Part shown: positions 1-9,529 of the stretch, one piece after another | Numbering within the stretch: the stretch's first letter is position 1 | Layout: each line of letters opens with the position of its first letter | Assembly (NCBI RefSeq): GCF_017901135.1 | Contig: NZ_CP072801.1 | Location: forward strand, 3,159,501 to 3,223,500 | Direction: 5' to 3' | Length of the DNA stretch: 64,000 nt | From: Thiothrix litoralis | GTDB lineage: Bacteria; Pseudomonadota; Gammaproteobacteria; Thiotrichales; Thiotrichaceae | The notes under the pieces: model-generated | Databases searched by the model: none | Seen by the model: only the letters and a program-made list of their open reading frames with translations | Told to the model about the DNA's origin: nothing | Position numbers and translations under genes: made by a program

Positions 1-1676
1 AGTGTTACCTCGCCTTGCGGGGTGAACTTGATCGCGTTGTTCAACAGGTTCAACAGCACCTGTTTCAGACGGGTAGGGTCACCAGTAATTTGTTTTGTCA
101 GAAGATGAAAATGATTATCCAACGCCAATCGTAGCTGCTTGCTACGTGCCTGTTCCATCAAAAGCTGTTCGACCTGTTTTAGAATAGCGGCCAACTGGAA
201 TGGAATGTTCTCCATGCGCAACAGGCTTCTATCCAGCCGTGCCAGATCAAGAATGTCATTGATCAGAGAAAGCATGTGCTGAGATGAGGTATTCAAGCGC
301 GCCACATATTCCTTCTGGGAATCTGTCAAAGCCGTTTGTTGCAACAAACGCCCTGCATTCACCACCGCATTCATCGGGGTGCGCAGTTCGTGGCTCATGG
401 TCGTGAGAAATTCATCCTTGGCCTTATTGGCTGTTGCGGCACGCTCAGCCTGCTCGCTTTTCATGCGTACTTGCTCAGCCTGAGTCAGCGACAGCATAAC
501 CAGCGCAACCAGTAGTACGAAATACATACCGTCCGTCAATACAGGTACATCACCGATCAAACCCGCTCCTCTTAACAGGGATGGAATGAAACTGATAAGT
601 ACCAACAAAATACCGACCCGCAACAGGAATGAAAAATAAAAGCCCTGACTGTACCGGATAACGGTCGCTGTTATAAACAGCACAATTAACATCAATGCCA
701 GTACACCAGCAAAAACCGTACCGTACCCTAGCCACAGGTGAACCGGAATCATCAGAAAGCTTGTCCAGAATGCGGCACGGAAAAACATAGACAAACGCGG
801 CAAATACTCCGGTACTTCTAACCAGTTACTGGCTAGACTGATACTGGCGGCAATGCCGATGAAGGCAAAACTCACACCGACCCCAGACAAGTACTGCCGG
901 AAAAAACTGAAGTAATACCACACGCCGGAATGGTTACCCAGCTCCAACACAAACCCAAGAATGAAAATCGATAGCGCTAGAAAACTCTTGTCACGCAAGT
1001 AAAAAAAGTACAACAGATTATAAACCGCCAGTGTTAACAACCCACCGATCACAAAGCTGTACAACGGATACATGATCATGACCTCTGTCAGCATCTGTTC
1101 GGACGAACGCAGACGCGGCTCTATCACCAGTGGCGCATGACGGTCATACACTCTGATGTACAATCGGTGCACAGTATTGGCAGACAGCGACAATTGGTAG
1201 GCACTGGATCGGGAATGGGACAACAAGCTTTGTTGCACATACGGCTGCCTCCCCCCCTCGACACTTAGGTAGACCTGCACATTGCGGGAAAGCGAGCCTG
1301 ACAGGGTGAAATACCAGTCTTCCTTGCTCGACTGGTTACGTATATCCATCCGTAGCCAGTAGACCGAAGGGGTCAGGTTCAAATCCAGCTTGCCATCAAC
1401 AGCAGTTCCCGGTTGAAATACCCCCTCGGCGGACAATACTGCTGACAGGCTCAGACGCCCATCAGAATCTTCCATGATTTCGGCATAATCAAGTAATTGA
1501 ATTGACTCTTGCTGGCTGGCCAGTTCATCCGTCAATATCAACGGCTCAGCATAAGCAGTCGCTACTGGAAGCAGAAGCAATGCCAGCAACAGGCAAATAC
1601 GTTGCCAAGTTTTCCCAATAAACACCAAGCTGTTTCCATGTTTCATGAAGGCATCACTGTTTTGCTGGCTAGCCAT
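1..1676 (-). CDS. 7TM-DISM sensor histidine kinase, 3' end beyond window
   Basis: Membrane histidine kinase sensing an extracytoplasmic signal. Read on the minus strand it starts at 1676 (alternative ATG 1646), with a signal peptide (LLLALLLLPVATAYA), then a 7TMR-DISM extracellular domain (SVYWLRMDIRNQ), then seven or so membrane segments over about 480-1080. A HisKA domain follows with phospho-acceptor motif MSHELRTPMNA near position 400. The ATPase N-box (QVLLNLLNNAIKFTP) lies at 10-60, so the frame is cut inside the HATPase domain. A receiver domain could follow outside the window. It lies 53 bp downstream of yrfG on the same strand and may be co-transcribed. Neither start has a clear Shine-Dalgarno sequence. 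Ligand unknown. Confidence 0.85.
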   Translation of the reverse strand, partial: MASQQNSDAFMKHGNSLVFIGKTWQRICLLLALLLLPVATAYAEPLILTDELASQQESIQLLDYAEIMEDSDGRLSLSAVLSAEGVFQPGTAVDGKLDLNLTPSVYWLRMDIRNQSSKEDWYFTLSGSLSRNVQVYLSVEGGRQPYVQQSLLSHSRSSAYQLSLSANTVHRLYIRVYDRHAPLVIEPRLRSSEQMLTEVMIMYPLYSFVIGGLLTLAVYNLLYFFYLRDKSFLALSIFILGFVLELGNHSGVWYYFSFFRQYLSGVGVSFAFIGIAASISLASNWLEVPEYLPRLSMFFRAAFWTSFLMIPVHLWLGYGTVFAGVLALMLIVLFITATVIRYSQGFYFSFLLRVGILLVLISFIPSLLRGAGLIGDVPVLTDGMYFVLLVALVMLSLTQAEQVRMKSEQAERAATANKAKDEFLTTMSHELRTPMNAVVNAGRLLQQTALTDSQKEYVARLNTSSQHMLSLINDILDLARLDRSLLRMENIPFQLAAILKQVEQLLMEQARSKQLRLALDNHFHLLTKQITGDPTRLKQVLLNLLNNAIKFTPQGEVT

Positions 1677-1729
1677 TGGTGTAGCCGTCGTGAGTGTAAT
1701 ACGCGATGTCGTTACGACTAAAAAATTTC

Positions 1730-2398
1730 TCACCCCATCAACTGTGTATAACACTCCACCGCTGTAAATTCCTCGGTGTTTTTGGGCGGTTGTTGCGAGT
1801 CCGGTTGATGAATGGCCAGCAAGTATTTAACCCCATGTGCCTGCGCCGCCCGCAGCACATGCAGGTTATCGTCGATGAACAACGAATGTGCCGTCTCAAA
1901 CACTTCTACCTCGCTTAATTTCTGCCAGAAATCTGGGTGTTCCTTGGGCAAACCCAGCGAATGCGAGGTAATAATTCGATCAAAATAGTGCTCCAAGACC
2001 ACGTAGCCAAATTTCATCCCCACGCTTTTCTGGTGGGCATTGGTCAGTAACACCACCCGTTTGCCGCGTGCGTGCAGGGATTCCAGAAAGCGTTCCACAT
2101 GCGCCCGGATCTGGATGCGTTCGGCAATTTCATGCTTCAGCGCTACCAAGTCAGTTCCTAGATGATTCTGCCAAAAATCAAGGCAGTACCAATCCAACGT
2201 CCCTTCCATTTCGGTATAGCGCTCGTGCAGGTAACTGCGGATTTCATCCGGGGTTGCCCCGCGCTGTTCCGCCAGCCTTACCGGCAGATGTTCCAGCCAG
2301 AAATGGTTATCGAAATGTAAATCCAGCAGCGTGCCATCCATGTCTAAAAACACGGTGTTAATGTCATGCCAATTTAAATCTATTGCGCTATAATTCAT
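1730..2398 (-). CDS. yrfG: GMP/IMP nucleotidase YrfG (HAD family)
   Basis: HAD-superfamily phosphatase. The DxDGT nucleophile motif is in FLDMDGTLLDL near residue 20, followed by the YrfG-typical DNHFWLEHLP. The motif II threonine is in VVLLTNAHQKS, and the C-terminal acidic motif is FIDDNLHVL. The family dephosphorylates GMP and IMP. Starting at the ATG at 2398, preceded by GGAAG, gives 222 residues, the length of E. coli YrfG; a GTG at 2413 would add five. The neighbouring divergent nudE and cysQ make this a conserved gammaproteobacterial block, although a lipoprotein gene and a decayed restriction system interrupt it here. Confidence 0.88.
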   Translation of the reverse strand: MNYSAIDLNWHDINTVFLDMDGTLLDLHFDNHFWLEHLPVRLAEQRGATPDEIRSYLHERYTEMEGTLDWYCLDFWQNHLGTDLVALKHEIAERIQIRAHVERFLESLHARGKRVVLLTNAHQKSVGMKFGYVVLEHYFDRIITSHSLGLPKEHPDFWQKLSEVEVFETAHSLFIDDNLHVLRAAQAHGVKYLLAIHQPDSQQPPKNTEEFTAVECYTQLMG

Positions 2399-2448
2399 AT
2401 TATGGGCTTCCACATATTACTAAAAATTGCATCATACCGGAGGGTATT

Positions 2449-4506
2449 ATGAAAAATCTGCACTCATTAGGGTTAAGCATTTTCATCGCCTTACTACTCA
2501 GTGCCTGTGGTGGCGGCGGTTCCAGCACCACCGTCAGCACGAATACGACGACCAATACGGATAATACCAATGTCTCCACTACTGCCAGCAAACCTGCCCT
2601 GAAAGCCGCTTCCAACGCCGAGCTGGAAAGCCTGCTCAAACAGCAGATGTTGGACATGTACGGCACGGCACACTCCATCTACAACGGCTGTGGCGGTGAT
2701 TTTTGCTATGCAGTACCCGTAGCTGCCGCCACGACTTCTCCGACAGCCACAGCCGACACCTCCAAGAGCGTTTCCAGCACCAACACACAGGAAACAGATG
2801 TCGACGAAGCCGACCGCATCAAAACCGATGGCACATACCTCTACACCACTGCCACAGACCAAGCCAATGTGCGCATTTTCAAAACAAACGGGGCAGGCAA
2901 CACACTGGTAAAAGATTTGCCATTAGGCAATGACACCAACATACGCTTGACCGGGCTGTATCTGGATAGCAACACACTGGCAGCCCTCGCAGAAGAGCAG
3001 CAGATATACAGCATTTGGAGCCGCTGGTTCATGCCTAGTTTCTGGCAAAACCAGCAAAGCCAACTGTATTTGCTGAACGTTGCTAACCCCGAAAACCCTA
3101 CCCAGACCGCCAAACTGACCGTGGATGGGCAAGTCATCAGCAGCCGCCGTATCGGTTCCACCCTGTATCTGGCCACCCGCTCGACCCCCAGCTTGGTCGG
3201 TCTGGTGCAATACCCCACCACCGAAGCGGAAGCCGCCGCGAACCGCACCTTGATCAACAACGCCACGCTGGTCGATTTCCTGCCTGATTACCAACTCAAT
3301 GACGGCAGTAAAAACGCCATTTTCAGCGGCACGGATTGCTTCATGACGCAATACACTGCCAAGAAAAGCTACCAGAGCAGCATCATCAGCTTGCTGGCGA
3401 TTGACATGAACAGTGCCACACCGACACCACAAGGCAAGTGTTTCGCGGGTGATACCGAAACGCTGTATGCTTCCAGCGATGCGATTTATCTGGCGACCAC
3501 CAGTTACAGCTACCCCAGCGACACCGCTGCATCCAGCAGCATCGCCTATTACCCACCCAGCATTACCACCGACTTGCACAAATTCTCGCTGGCAGGCGGC
3601 ATCAACTACCGAGGTTCCGGGCGTGTTGACGGACATCTGGGCGGGCAGCAAGAGCAGAAGCCGTTCCGCATGAGCGAATACAAGGATGTGCTGCGCGTCA
3701 TCACCTACAATGGTGACAATAACCTAACGACCAACCCATCGCCTGCGCGGCTATATACCTTGCAAGAAAATACCGCGAACCAGTCACTCGATACCCTCGC
3801 GACACTGCCTAACAACACCCGTCCGCAAGCCTTGGGTAAACCCGGTGAACAGATTTACGCCACCCGCTTCCTCGGCGACAAAGGCTATCTGGTGACGTTC
3901 CGCACCACCGACCCGCTGTACCTGCTGGACTTGTCGAACCCCGCCGACCCGTACATTGCCAGCGAATTGCAAATTGACGGTTATTCCGACTACCTGCACC
4001 CGGTTGGCGACAATTACTTGCTGGGCATTGGCAAAGATGCGATTGCGGTTGACGGTGGCGACAGCGGGCGTGGTGCGTGGTATCAGGGCGTAAAACTTTC
4101 CCTGATTAACATCACTGACCCTGCGAACCCTTCCGAACAGCAAAAAATCATCATCGGCAAGCGCGGCACGGAAACCGCCGTTTCCCAAAGCCATCACGCG
4201 CTAACCACCTTGCAGCAAGGCAACAACCTGCAAGTTGCCTTGCCGATCAGTCTGCATGACGGTGCTGCCAATTACCCTTCCGGTGCGAGCACTTACTACA
4301 ACTGGACACAGGATGAGCTATACCGTCTGAACATCAACACTCAAACCGGCACGATGCAGGCACTGGCGCCGATTGTCAGCGAAACCGCGCCCTCGTCACC
4401 CAACTACGGCTATTCCAGCTACCAATGGTCAAATGACCGTTCGGTGATGATTGGCGAATTCATCCATTACCTGCACGGCGACAAGGTGATAAGTCAGGCG
4501 TGGTAG
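2449..4506 (+). CDS. Secreted beta-propeller lipoprotein (PF09826-like)
   Basis: A 685-residue exported lipoprotein. The ATG at 2449 follows GGAGG and opens a signal peptide ending in the lipobox LLLSAC, then a Gly/Ser/Thr-rich linker. The segment TQETDVDEADRIKTDG is the hallmark of the family of secreted proteins with a C-terminal beta-propeller (PF09826), and repeated blade-like motifs such as LYLLNVANPENP and LYLLDLSNPADP continue to the C-terminus. Function in this family is unknown. It is divergent from yrfG with a short shared upstream region, and nudE follows after 14 bp. A longer in-frame start at 2383 would bury the signal peptide and was not used. Confidence 0.8.
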   Translation: MKNLHSLGLSIFIALLLSACGGGGSSTTVSTNTTTNTDNTNVSTTASKPALKAASNAELESLLKQQMLDMYGTAHSIYNGCGGDFCYAVPVAAATTSPTATADTSKSVSSTNTQETDVDEADRIKTDGTYLYTTATDQANVRIFKTNGAGNTLVKDLPLGNDTNIRLTGLYLDSNTLAALAEEQQIYSIWSRWFMPSFWQNQQSQLYLLNVANPENPTQTAKLTVDGQVISSRRIGSTLYLATRSTPSLVGLVQYPTTEAEAAANRTLINNATLVDFLPDYQLNDGSKNAIFSGTDCFMTQYTAKKSYQSSIISLLAIDMNSATPTPQGKCFAGDTETLYASSDAIYLATTSYSYPSDTAASSSIAYYPPSITTDLHKFSLAGGINYRGSGRVDGHLGGQQEQKPFRMSEYKDVLRVITYNGDNNLTTNPSPARLYTLQENTANQSLDTLATLPNNTRPQALGKPGEQIYATRFLGDKGYLVTFRTTDPLYLLDLSNPADPYIASELQIDGYSDYLHPVGDNYLLGIGKDAIAVDGGDSGRGAWYQGVKLSLINITDPANPSEQQKIIIGKRGTETAVSQSHHALTTLQQGNNLQVALPISLHDGAANYPSGASTYYNWTQDELYRLNINTQTGTMQALAPIVSETAPSSPNYGYSSYQWSNDRSVMIGEFIHYLHGDKVISQAW

Positions 4507-4520
4507 GTTAGAATCGGCGG

Positions 4521-5072
4521 ATGCAAAAACCACCCACGATACACACCATCCAACCTGTTGTTAGCAGCCGCCTGTTCCATGTGGAAGAACTCCACTTAGA
4601 ATTCAGCAACGGTGAACGCCGCATTTACGAGCGCCTTGCCAGTCGTGGGCATGGCGCTGTGTTGATCGTGCCGATGCTGGATGACGACACGATGCTGCTG
4701 ATCCGCGAATATTCTGCGGGAACCGGGCGTTACGAACTCGGTTTCCCCAAAGGCAAGGTGGAACGCGGCGAAGATATATTAGAAGCTGCCAAGCGCGAAA
4801 TCATGGAAGAAGTTGGCTACGGCGCACACGAGCTGCACCTGTTGCGGCGCGTCAGCCTCTCCCCCGGCTACATGCAACACCACACCCACTTGATCATCGC
4901 CCGCCACCTTTACCCGCACCGGGTCGACGGTGACGAACCCGAACCACTGGAAGTGGTGCCGTGGAAACTTGCCGATGCCGCCGAACTGCTGGCACAGGAC
5001 GATTTCACCGAAGGCCGCAGCCTGCTGGCGCTGTATCTGGCGCAAGACTGGCTAGGAAAACACCAACATTAG
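4521..5072 (+). CDS. nudE: ADP-compounds hydrolase NudE (Nudix)
   Basis: Nudix hydrolase of 183 residues (E. coli NudE has 186), cleaving ADP-ribose, NADH and Ap3A-type substrates. The Nudix box GX5EX7REUXEEXGU is complete, from GKVERGEDILEAAK to REIMEEVGY (residues about 76-98). The preceding YELGFPKGK and following SLSPGYMQHHTH are NudE-like. It lies 14 bp after the beta-propeller gene. In many gammaproteobacteria it is followed by cysQ; here a degenerate restriction-modification pair lies between them. Confidence 0.9.
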   Translation: MQKPPTIHTIQPVVSSRLFHVEELHLEFSNGERRIYERLASRGHGAVLIVPMLDDDTMLLIREYSAGTGRYELGFPKGKVERGEDILEAAKREIMEEVGYGAHELHLLRRVSLSPGYMQHHTHLIIARHLYPHRVDGDEPEPLEVVPWKLADAAELLAQDDFTEGRSLLALYLAQDWLGKHQH

Positions 5073-5113
5073 TGCAATAATCGGTCGGACAAAACCACCT
5101 CACGGAAAGGGCT

Positions 5114-5898
5114 ATGACCGTTATTGTTGCAGAATATTTGGGCGTCAGAACCGATACGGGCGTCCCCATCACGCCTATTCAGGTTACATCGCGCCCCAGA
5201 ATACCCTGCCCGTTCCGAAATGCCCACTGTGACAAAGCTGCCCGTGGCAACAAACCTGTTTGCTCGGTTTGGAATGCCGACACACGTGAACTCTGGATTG
5301 TTTGCTCACATCGTCTGTGTGCCACATCCCCCAAAGACCAACCCTTAAACGAACACCAAAAAATCATTTTGCATTCAGTTGCACAAACCATTTTCACAGC
5401 GGAGATTGCCAGACAAGACGTACTGGTCAAACGCGAAACGACCATTCCCGTCACCGAGGACAGCAGTTACTCCGCTGATTACGTCATGTGGCGACGCAAC
5501 CCTAACGTATCAACACTGGCAGCACCAGACCGCCCGGTAATTCTGGAAATGCAGGGCGGTGGCGAAACCACTGCAACAGGTGAATTGACCCGCCACATTG
5601 ACCAATGGGAAAAACTGTCATCGCCCAACGTGGAAATTCTGACCCAGCCAGTCAAAAAAACTGCACCGCTAGTCACCAACGCATGGCGCAGACAGCAAGA
5701 TGGACACTGGCATTACTCACATTTGTGGAAGACCCGACCGAAACCACTCGGCCTGAATGCGCCCCTCACTCCTTGGCACTAAAAATTGACATGGGACGCT
5801 CGCTATTCACCAACTACAGCTCTTTTGTGCAAGCCATCACCAACCAAGGTTCACCCTGCAACAGCCTGTTTGCTGAACCCTACATCACGTTGGAGTGA
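5114..5898 (+). pseudogene. NotI-like restriction endonuclease, frameshifted
   Basis: The N-terminal frame (5114-5782) resembles NotI-family type II endonucleases: VAEYLGVRTDTG, a cysteine cluster (CPFRNAHC, KPVC, WIVCSHRLC) like the metal-binding region of NotI, and a PD-(D/E)XK-like strand VILEMQGGG. Near position 5700 the reading diverges into unrelated residues ending at 5782. The NotI-like C-terminus (LLTFVEDPTETTRPECAPHS) appears in another frame and ends at 5898. The gap in similarity around WRRQQ suggests a deletion as well as a frameshift, so I infer an inactive gene. Its end overlaps the convergent methylase gene by about 48 bp. Family assignment rests on remembered motifs, so moderate. 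Confidence 0.6.
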
Positions 5899-6795
5899 GG
5901 CCTGCCACTCAGCATCCACAGCCAGCAAGCGCCGCCCGATCCATTCCACCACATGGACGCATACCGCGTTACCTACTGCCCGGTAACGATTTCCGTCCAC
6001 CCCGGCGGAAACCCCTGAAGCGTCTCGCACTCGGAAGGCATCAATCGCCTGACATACAGCATCGGCACTTCCCCGGCTGTCAAGGGTGTAGGACTCACCG
6101 TCGTTGCGGTAGCCTTTGGCTTGGGGGCCTGCACTGGGCTTTCTGCCAATACCCGCGTGTTGGATAGCGTAGCAATCTGTTTCCTGATCGCCCTCTCCAG
6201 ATTCTCCGGCAAGGGCTTCTTTCTGGCCGATGCCCGCACGATAAGCGATTGCAAGTGGCCCTCGTTCAAAAAGTACTTCGGCGGAGCGGAGGTTGCCAAG
6301 ACTTGCGACAAGGTAGACGCGACGACGGCGTTGGGGTGTTCCAAAATATTTTGCATCGAATACTCGCCACGAAATGCCGTACCCGAATTCATCCAACTTT
6401 TCGAGGAGAACCCGGAAATCTTTGCCTTCATGGCTGTTAAGCAGACCGGGGACATTTTCGATGATGACCCAACGGGGTTTTCGAGCGGCAATGAGTGCTG
6501 CATATTGGAAGAACAATCCACTGCGTTCACCTTCTAATCCTTTACGTTTGCCCTGGTTTGCCAGAGACAAGTCCTGACAGGGGAAGCCGCCACACCAAAC
6601 TTGCGTATCGGCAGGAATATCGCATGGCTGCACGGTATTAATATCCGCATACAGCGGCACTGTTGGCCAGTGTTTATTCAGGACTTGCTGGCAAAATGGG
6701 TTCACCTCGCACTGAAACACCACTTCCATACCAGCACGTTCCATCCCAAGGTCAAAACCACCAATTCCAGCAAAAAACGACGCAACTTTTAACAT
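5851..6795 (-). pseudogene. DNA cytosine-5 methyltransferase with two frameshifts
   Basis: Partner methylase of the NotI-like gene. The frame begins with motif I (FFAGIGGFDLGMERAG), then motif IV with the catalytic PC (WCGGFPCQDLS), motif VI (ENVPG) and motif VIII (FGTPQRRRRVYLVA). Motif IX/X (RYRAVGNAVCVHVVEWIGRRL) is at the end. The conserved target-recognition block VRRLMPSECETLQGFPPGW is not in this frame: it is encoded between about 6060 and 5990 in another frame, which stops at once. Two compensating shifts about 68 bp apart would therefore restore a normal enzyme. As written the target-recognition core is scrambled, so the product is probably inactive. Confidence 0.75.
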
Positions 6796-6916
6796 AACAA
6801 CTTTTGCTTAAAACTATCCGAGCATGATAGCCTCCAAGCGCAAAGCAAGGCAAGAATGCCCTGTCTGCCCAGCCATGCCATCCGTCACACCAAACCAAAT
6901 AACAGGGAAAAACCCC

Positions 6917-7708
6917 ATGGATTTAGCGACACTTCTACCCGCCGCCGTTCGCATTGCCCAAGACGCTGGCGACAAGATCATGGCGGTCTACCGCACCGCT
7001 GATTTTGGCGTGGAACACAAGCAAGACGATTCCCCGCTGACAGCGGCTGACATGGCATCGCACCACCATATCGTGGATGCACTGACCGCGCTGACCCCCC
7101 AATACCCGGTACTGTCGGAAGAATCCGCCAAACTGCCGTTCAGCGAACGCAGCCAATGGCAAACTTACTGGCTAGTTGACCCACTCGATGGCACGCGCGA
7201 ATTCATCAAACGTAACGGCGAATTCAGCACCCTGATTGCCTTGGTACACAACCACCAGCCAATCCTCGGCGTGGTTCACGCCCCCGTGCTGAATGAAACG
7301 TGGTTTGCCCACCAAGGCGGTGGCGCATTCAAAATAGCCAACGGTGAAACCTTCCCGATCAGCACCCGCGCCACGGGCACGCCGCTCAAAGTCATGGGCA
7401 GCAAATCGCACCGCGACCCGGTGATGCCGCAATTTCTGGAACGTATTGGGGAACATGAATACGCCGTGATGGGCAGTATTTTAAAAGCCTGTCTGGTGGC
7501 AGAAGGTTCCGCCGACATTTACCCGCGTCTGGGGCTGACCTCGGAATGGGACACCGCCGCCGCGCAAATCATTGTGGAAGAAGCAGGCGGGCATTTCACC
7601 CGCACCGACATGCAGCCCATGCGTTACAACACCAAGGACTCCCTGCTCAACCCGTACTTTTTCGTGTTCGGGCGTGATTACCGCGACTGGTCGCAGTATT
7701 TAGTGTAA
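6917..7708 (+). CDS. cysQ: 3'(2'),5'-bisphosphate nucleotidase CysQ
   Basis: Converts 3'-phosphoadenosine 5'-phosphate (PAP) to AMP, recycling the by-product of PAPS use in sulfate assimilation and sulfotransfer. The inositol-monophosphatase signatures are present: a metal-binding DPLDGTREFI near residue 90, LSEES upstream, and WDTAAAQIIVEEAGG at the C-terminus. The ATG at 6917 gives 263 residues, near the family length of about 246-270. An ATG at 6824 would add 31 residues that look unlike the family. A PAPS-dependent sulfotransferase and an APS kinase lie at 60.8-63.4 kb, so PAP recycling is directly relevant in this genome. Confidence 0.9.
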   Translation: MDLATLLPAAVRIAQDAGDKIMAVYRTADFGVEHKQDDSPLTAADMASHHHIVDALTALTPQYPVLSEESAKLPFSERSQWQTYWLVDPLDGTREFIKRNGEFSTLIALVHNHQPILGVVHAPVLNETWFAHQGGGAFKIANGETFPISTRATGTPLKVMGSKSHRDPVMPQFLERIGEHEYAVMGSILKACLVAEGSADIYPRLGLTSEWDTAAAQIIVEEAGGHFTRTDMQPMRYNTKDSLLNPYFFVFGRDYRDWSQYLV

Positions 7709-8089
7709 GCCCTGCAACATCCCCACTTCCAGATCAATCCCCATCTCATGATCGGGGTTGATCGAAATGCTGTAACCGACGCCGACTTTCTCGATAATCC
7801 ACTTGAACTCAGCCAGCAGGCCACCGCCGTAACCGGGGAAACCTTTCACAAAGGTTTTCGCCATGTCCGGGCTGGTGAACAAGATCAGCACCTTGTTGCC
7901 TGATTCATCATCCAGCGTCAGCGGTACGGCCTGATCGCTGGTGGTCGGTTGCAAGCCGCCAATCTGAACCTTTTCATAGATCGGCATGAACAGCGTCACT
8001 TCCATCAACTTCTGGATGAAAGCATCACCATCCAGCTCACCGGACTGCGCTTTCACCAACAGTTCTTCCGCTTCGTTCATTGTTTGCAT
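7700..8089 (-). CDS. SseB N-terminal-domain protein
   Basis: A 129-residue cytosolic protein resembling the SseB N-terminal domain (PF07179), a family linked to enhanced serine sensitivity but of unclear biochemical role. Diagnostic segments are LPLTLDDESGNKVLILFTS-like (VPLTLDDESGNKVLILFTS) and INPDHEMGIDLEVG. The ATG at 8089 is preceded by GGAAGGA, better than an in-frame start at 8149. It is convergent with cysQ and overlaps its end by 9 bp. Only the N-terminal SseB half is present, which is common for stand-alone members. Confidence 0.7.
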   Translation of the reverse strand: MQTMNEAEELLVKAQSGELDGDAFIQKLMEVTLFMPIYEKVQIGGLQPTTSDQAVPLTLDDESGNKVLILFTSPDMAKTFVKGFPGYGGGLLAEFKWIIEKVGVGYSISINPDHEMGIDLEVGMLQGLH

Positions 8090-8359
8090 GAGCTTGTCCT
8101 TCCCGTAGTAAATGCCTGAAAGAGTAATGAATACCATCGCCCAGCACAATGACCCGCAAGAAGTATAGGTTTACCAATATTCGCGTAAAACCCTGTCCTT
8201 CAGGTCGGGGATATAAGCGTCTTTAGCTAACCTATCCGTTGGTGGCGTATCTCCTGCCTTTCATACGGTTTTCCCGTTGTCACTCACACCTAAACGGGTC
8301 ATCATCGGCTGATAACTACCCCTACAACATCCCTCAAAACGTTATCGGTCAGAGTTCGC

Positions 8360-8856
8360 GACAAACACGCGGCGATTCTGTCACGCATGGCATTTGAGGC
8401 GAATCAGGAAACCGCTGAATGGTGTTCTATGACGTGCAGCAATGGCGACAACGCGGTGGCTAGAAATTTCTACCGCAACCTCGAAGCAAAGCTAGGCATT
8501 GCCCAACGTGCCAAACAGAAAAGCGCGTAAAAGCGATCCATGCCAAGATCAAAAACAAGCGTAAAGATGCGCTACAAAAGTTCACCACCAAGCGGGTGTG
8601 TGAGAATGAATTCATCGTTGTCGGCAACGTCAGCAGTTCCGCCTTAGCCAAAACCACGATGGCGAAAAGCGTCTTGGATGCAGGCTGGTTCATGCTGAAA
8701 ACCCAACTGAAATACAAAGCGATCGCGCGGTCAGTGGTGTTTGAGGAAGTCAACGAAGCGTACACTACCCAAGCTTGCTCGTGTTGCGGCAGTATTTCTG
8801 TCAACAGTCCGAAAGGTAGAGCAGGACTTGGAATAAGAGAATGGACGTGTGCCTAG
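8360..8856 (+). pseudogene. Degenerate TnpB (IS200/IS605 type) remnant
   Basis: Fragments of an RNA-guided nuclease-type TnpB/OrfB. FYRNLEAKLGIAQRAKQK is in one frame and stops near 8530. The sequence then continues in another frame (RVKAIHAKIKNKRKDALQKF), through the RuvC-II-like FIVVGNVSSS to the zinc-finger half EAYTTQACSCCGSIS, and ends at WTCA. The second CxxC and final RuvC aspartate are missing. A hairpin of the IS605-end type lies at about 8194-8213. From 8090 to 9112 I see no intact gene, only this remnant and its flanks. Confidence 0.75.
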
Positions 8857-9112
8857 GGCGAGGAGGATGTCAAAACCAGCACTCGCGTATCGTGATAGTT
8901 GTCTAGTCGACGGTGTTTTTGCTGCTACTATTTGATCTTTTCAGAATCTATCCAAAATGGATAGTATTGGATAGGTGCGATTAGGTTTTACAGTAACTGT
9001 TTCAAGCCCTACGGAAACGGAAACTGCTAAAAAAACGGCATGACGCTAGGAGGCTTGGAAGGCTTGCCCGGTTTGTGTTTCCGGTAGTTTTCGGCTATTG
9101 TCGCGGTCAAAG

Positions 9113-9157
9113 TGGCGCACCCGGCTGGAATCGAACCAGCGACCCTCGGCTTCGGAG
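9113..9157. repeat. Left attachment repeat (tRNA-Arg 3' fragment)
   Basis: 45 bp identical to 22501-22545, the acceptor, T-arm and anticodon-side 3' part of tRNA-Arg(CCG), including the CCA. Sequence diverges from the tRNA right after position 9157, so no tRNA is encoded here. It is the displaced host end created by integration. Confidence 0.9.
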
Positions 9158-9265
9158 AGCTGAGAATGCATAAACATCTAGCTACACCTAAATGCTAACA
9201 CCTACATTTAAAACAAGTTATTCTCTTCACTAAGAACACCTGAATACACCTAGATTCGTTTATCG

Positions 9266-9309
9266 TGGTGACTCTGTGGTGACTCATTCAAATTTTGGCC
9301 TTGGTGACT
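9266..9309 (+). promoter_or_regulatory. Direct repeats TGGTGACTC, candidate integrase arm sites
   Basis: TGGTGACTC occurs at 9266 and 9277, and TGGTGACTT at about 9301, just before the integrase start. The same doublet with the same 11-bp spacing occurs near the right end (22435 and 22446). Short direct repeats at both ends of an element integrated by a tyrosine recombinase fit arm-type binding sites. The role is inferred. Confidence 0.45.
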
Positions 9310-9310
9310 T

Positions 9311-9529
9311 ATGGATGAAGAGAAAAGAGCGAAACTCACAGAAACGCTTATAAAGGGCATTGCTTACGGCAAAGACGCGGCAAAAAATGAGCGGGATGTA
9401 TGGTGGGATACTGAACTTGAACGCTTTGGTATCCGCATTTATCCCAGTGGGAAAAAGGTGTTTGTGATTTCCTACCGACACGGGCGAATTAAACGCTTAA
9501 AGACCATCGGCGGGCATGGTGCGTTAACG
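9311..9529 (+). pseudogene. Tyrosine integrase, N-terminal part (split by IS)
   Basis: Encodes 73 residues of the N-terminal arm-binding region of a P4-type phage integrase (TLIKGIAYGKDAAKNERDVW; FGIRIYPSGKKVFVISYRHG; LKTIGGHGALT). The reading frame then enters the IS4-family insertion and stops at 9568. Removing the IS and one copy of its target duplication joins ...HGALT directly to LVQARDRARKDL at 10945. This rebuilds a 405-residue integrase, so the interruption is clean and recent. Its position next to the left attachment repeat fits an element integrase. Confidence 0.88.

Noticed and set aside
8596-8856. Intact small zinc-finger protein
   Set aside because: It is the C-terminal scrap of TnpB with upstream frames broken and the second CxxC missing.
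9113-9157. Second tRNA-Arg gene
   Set aside because: Only the 3' half is present; sequence diverges at 9158 before the anticodon stem can close.
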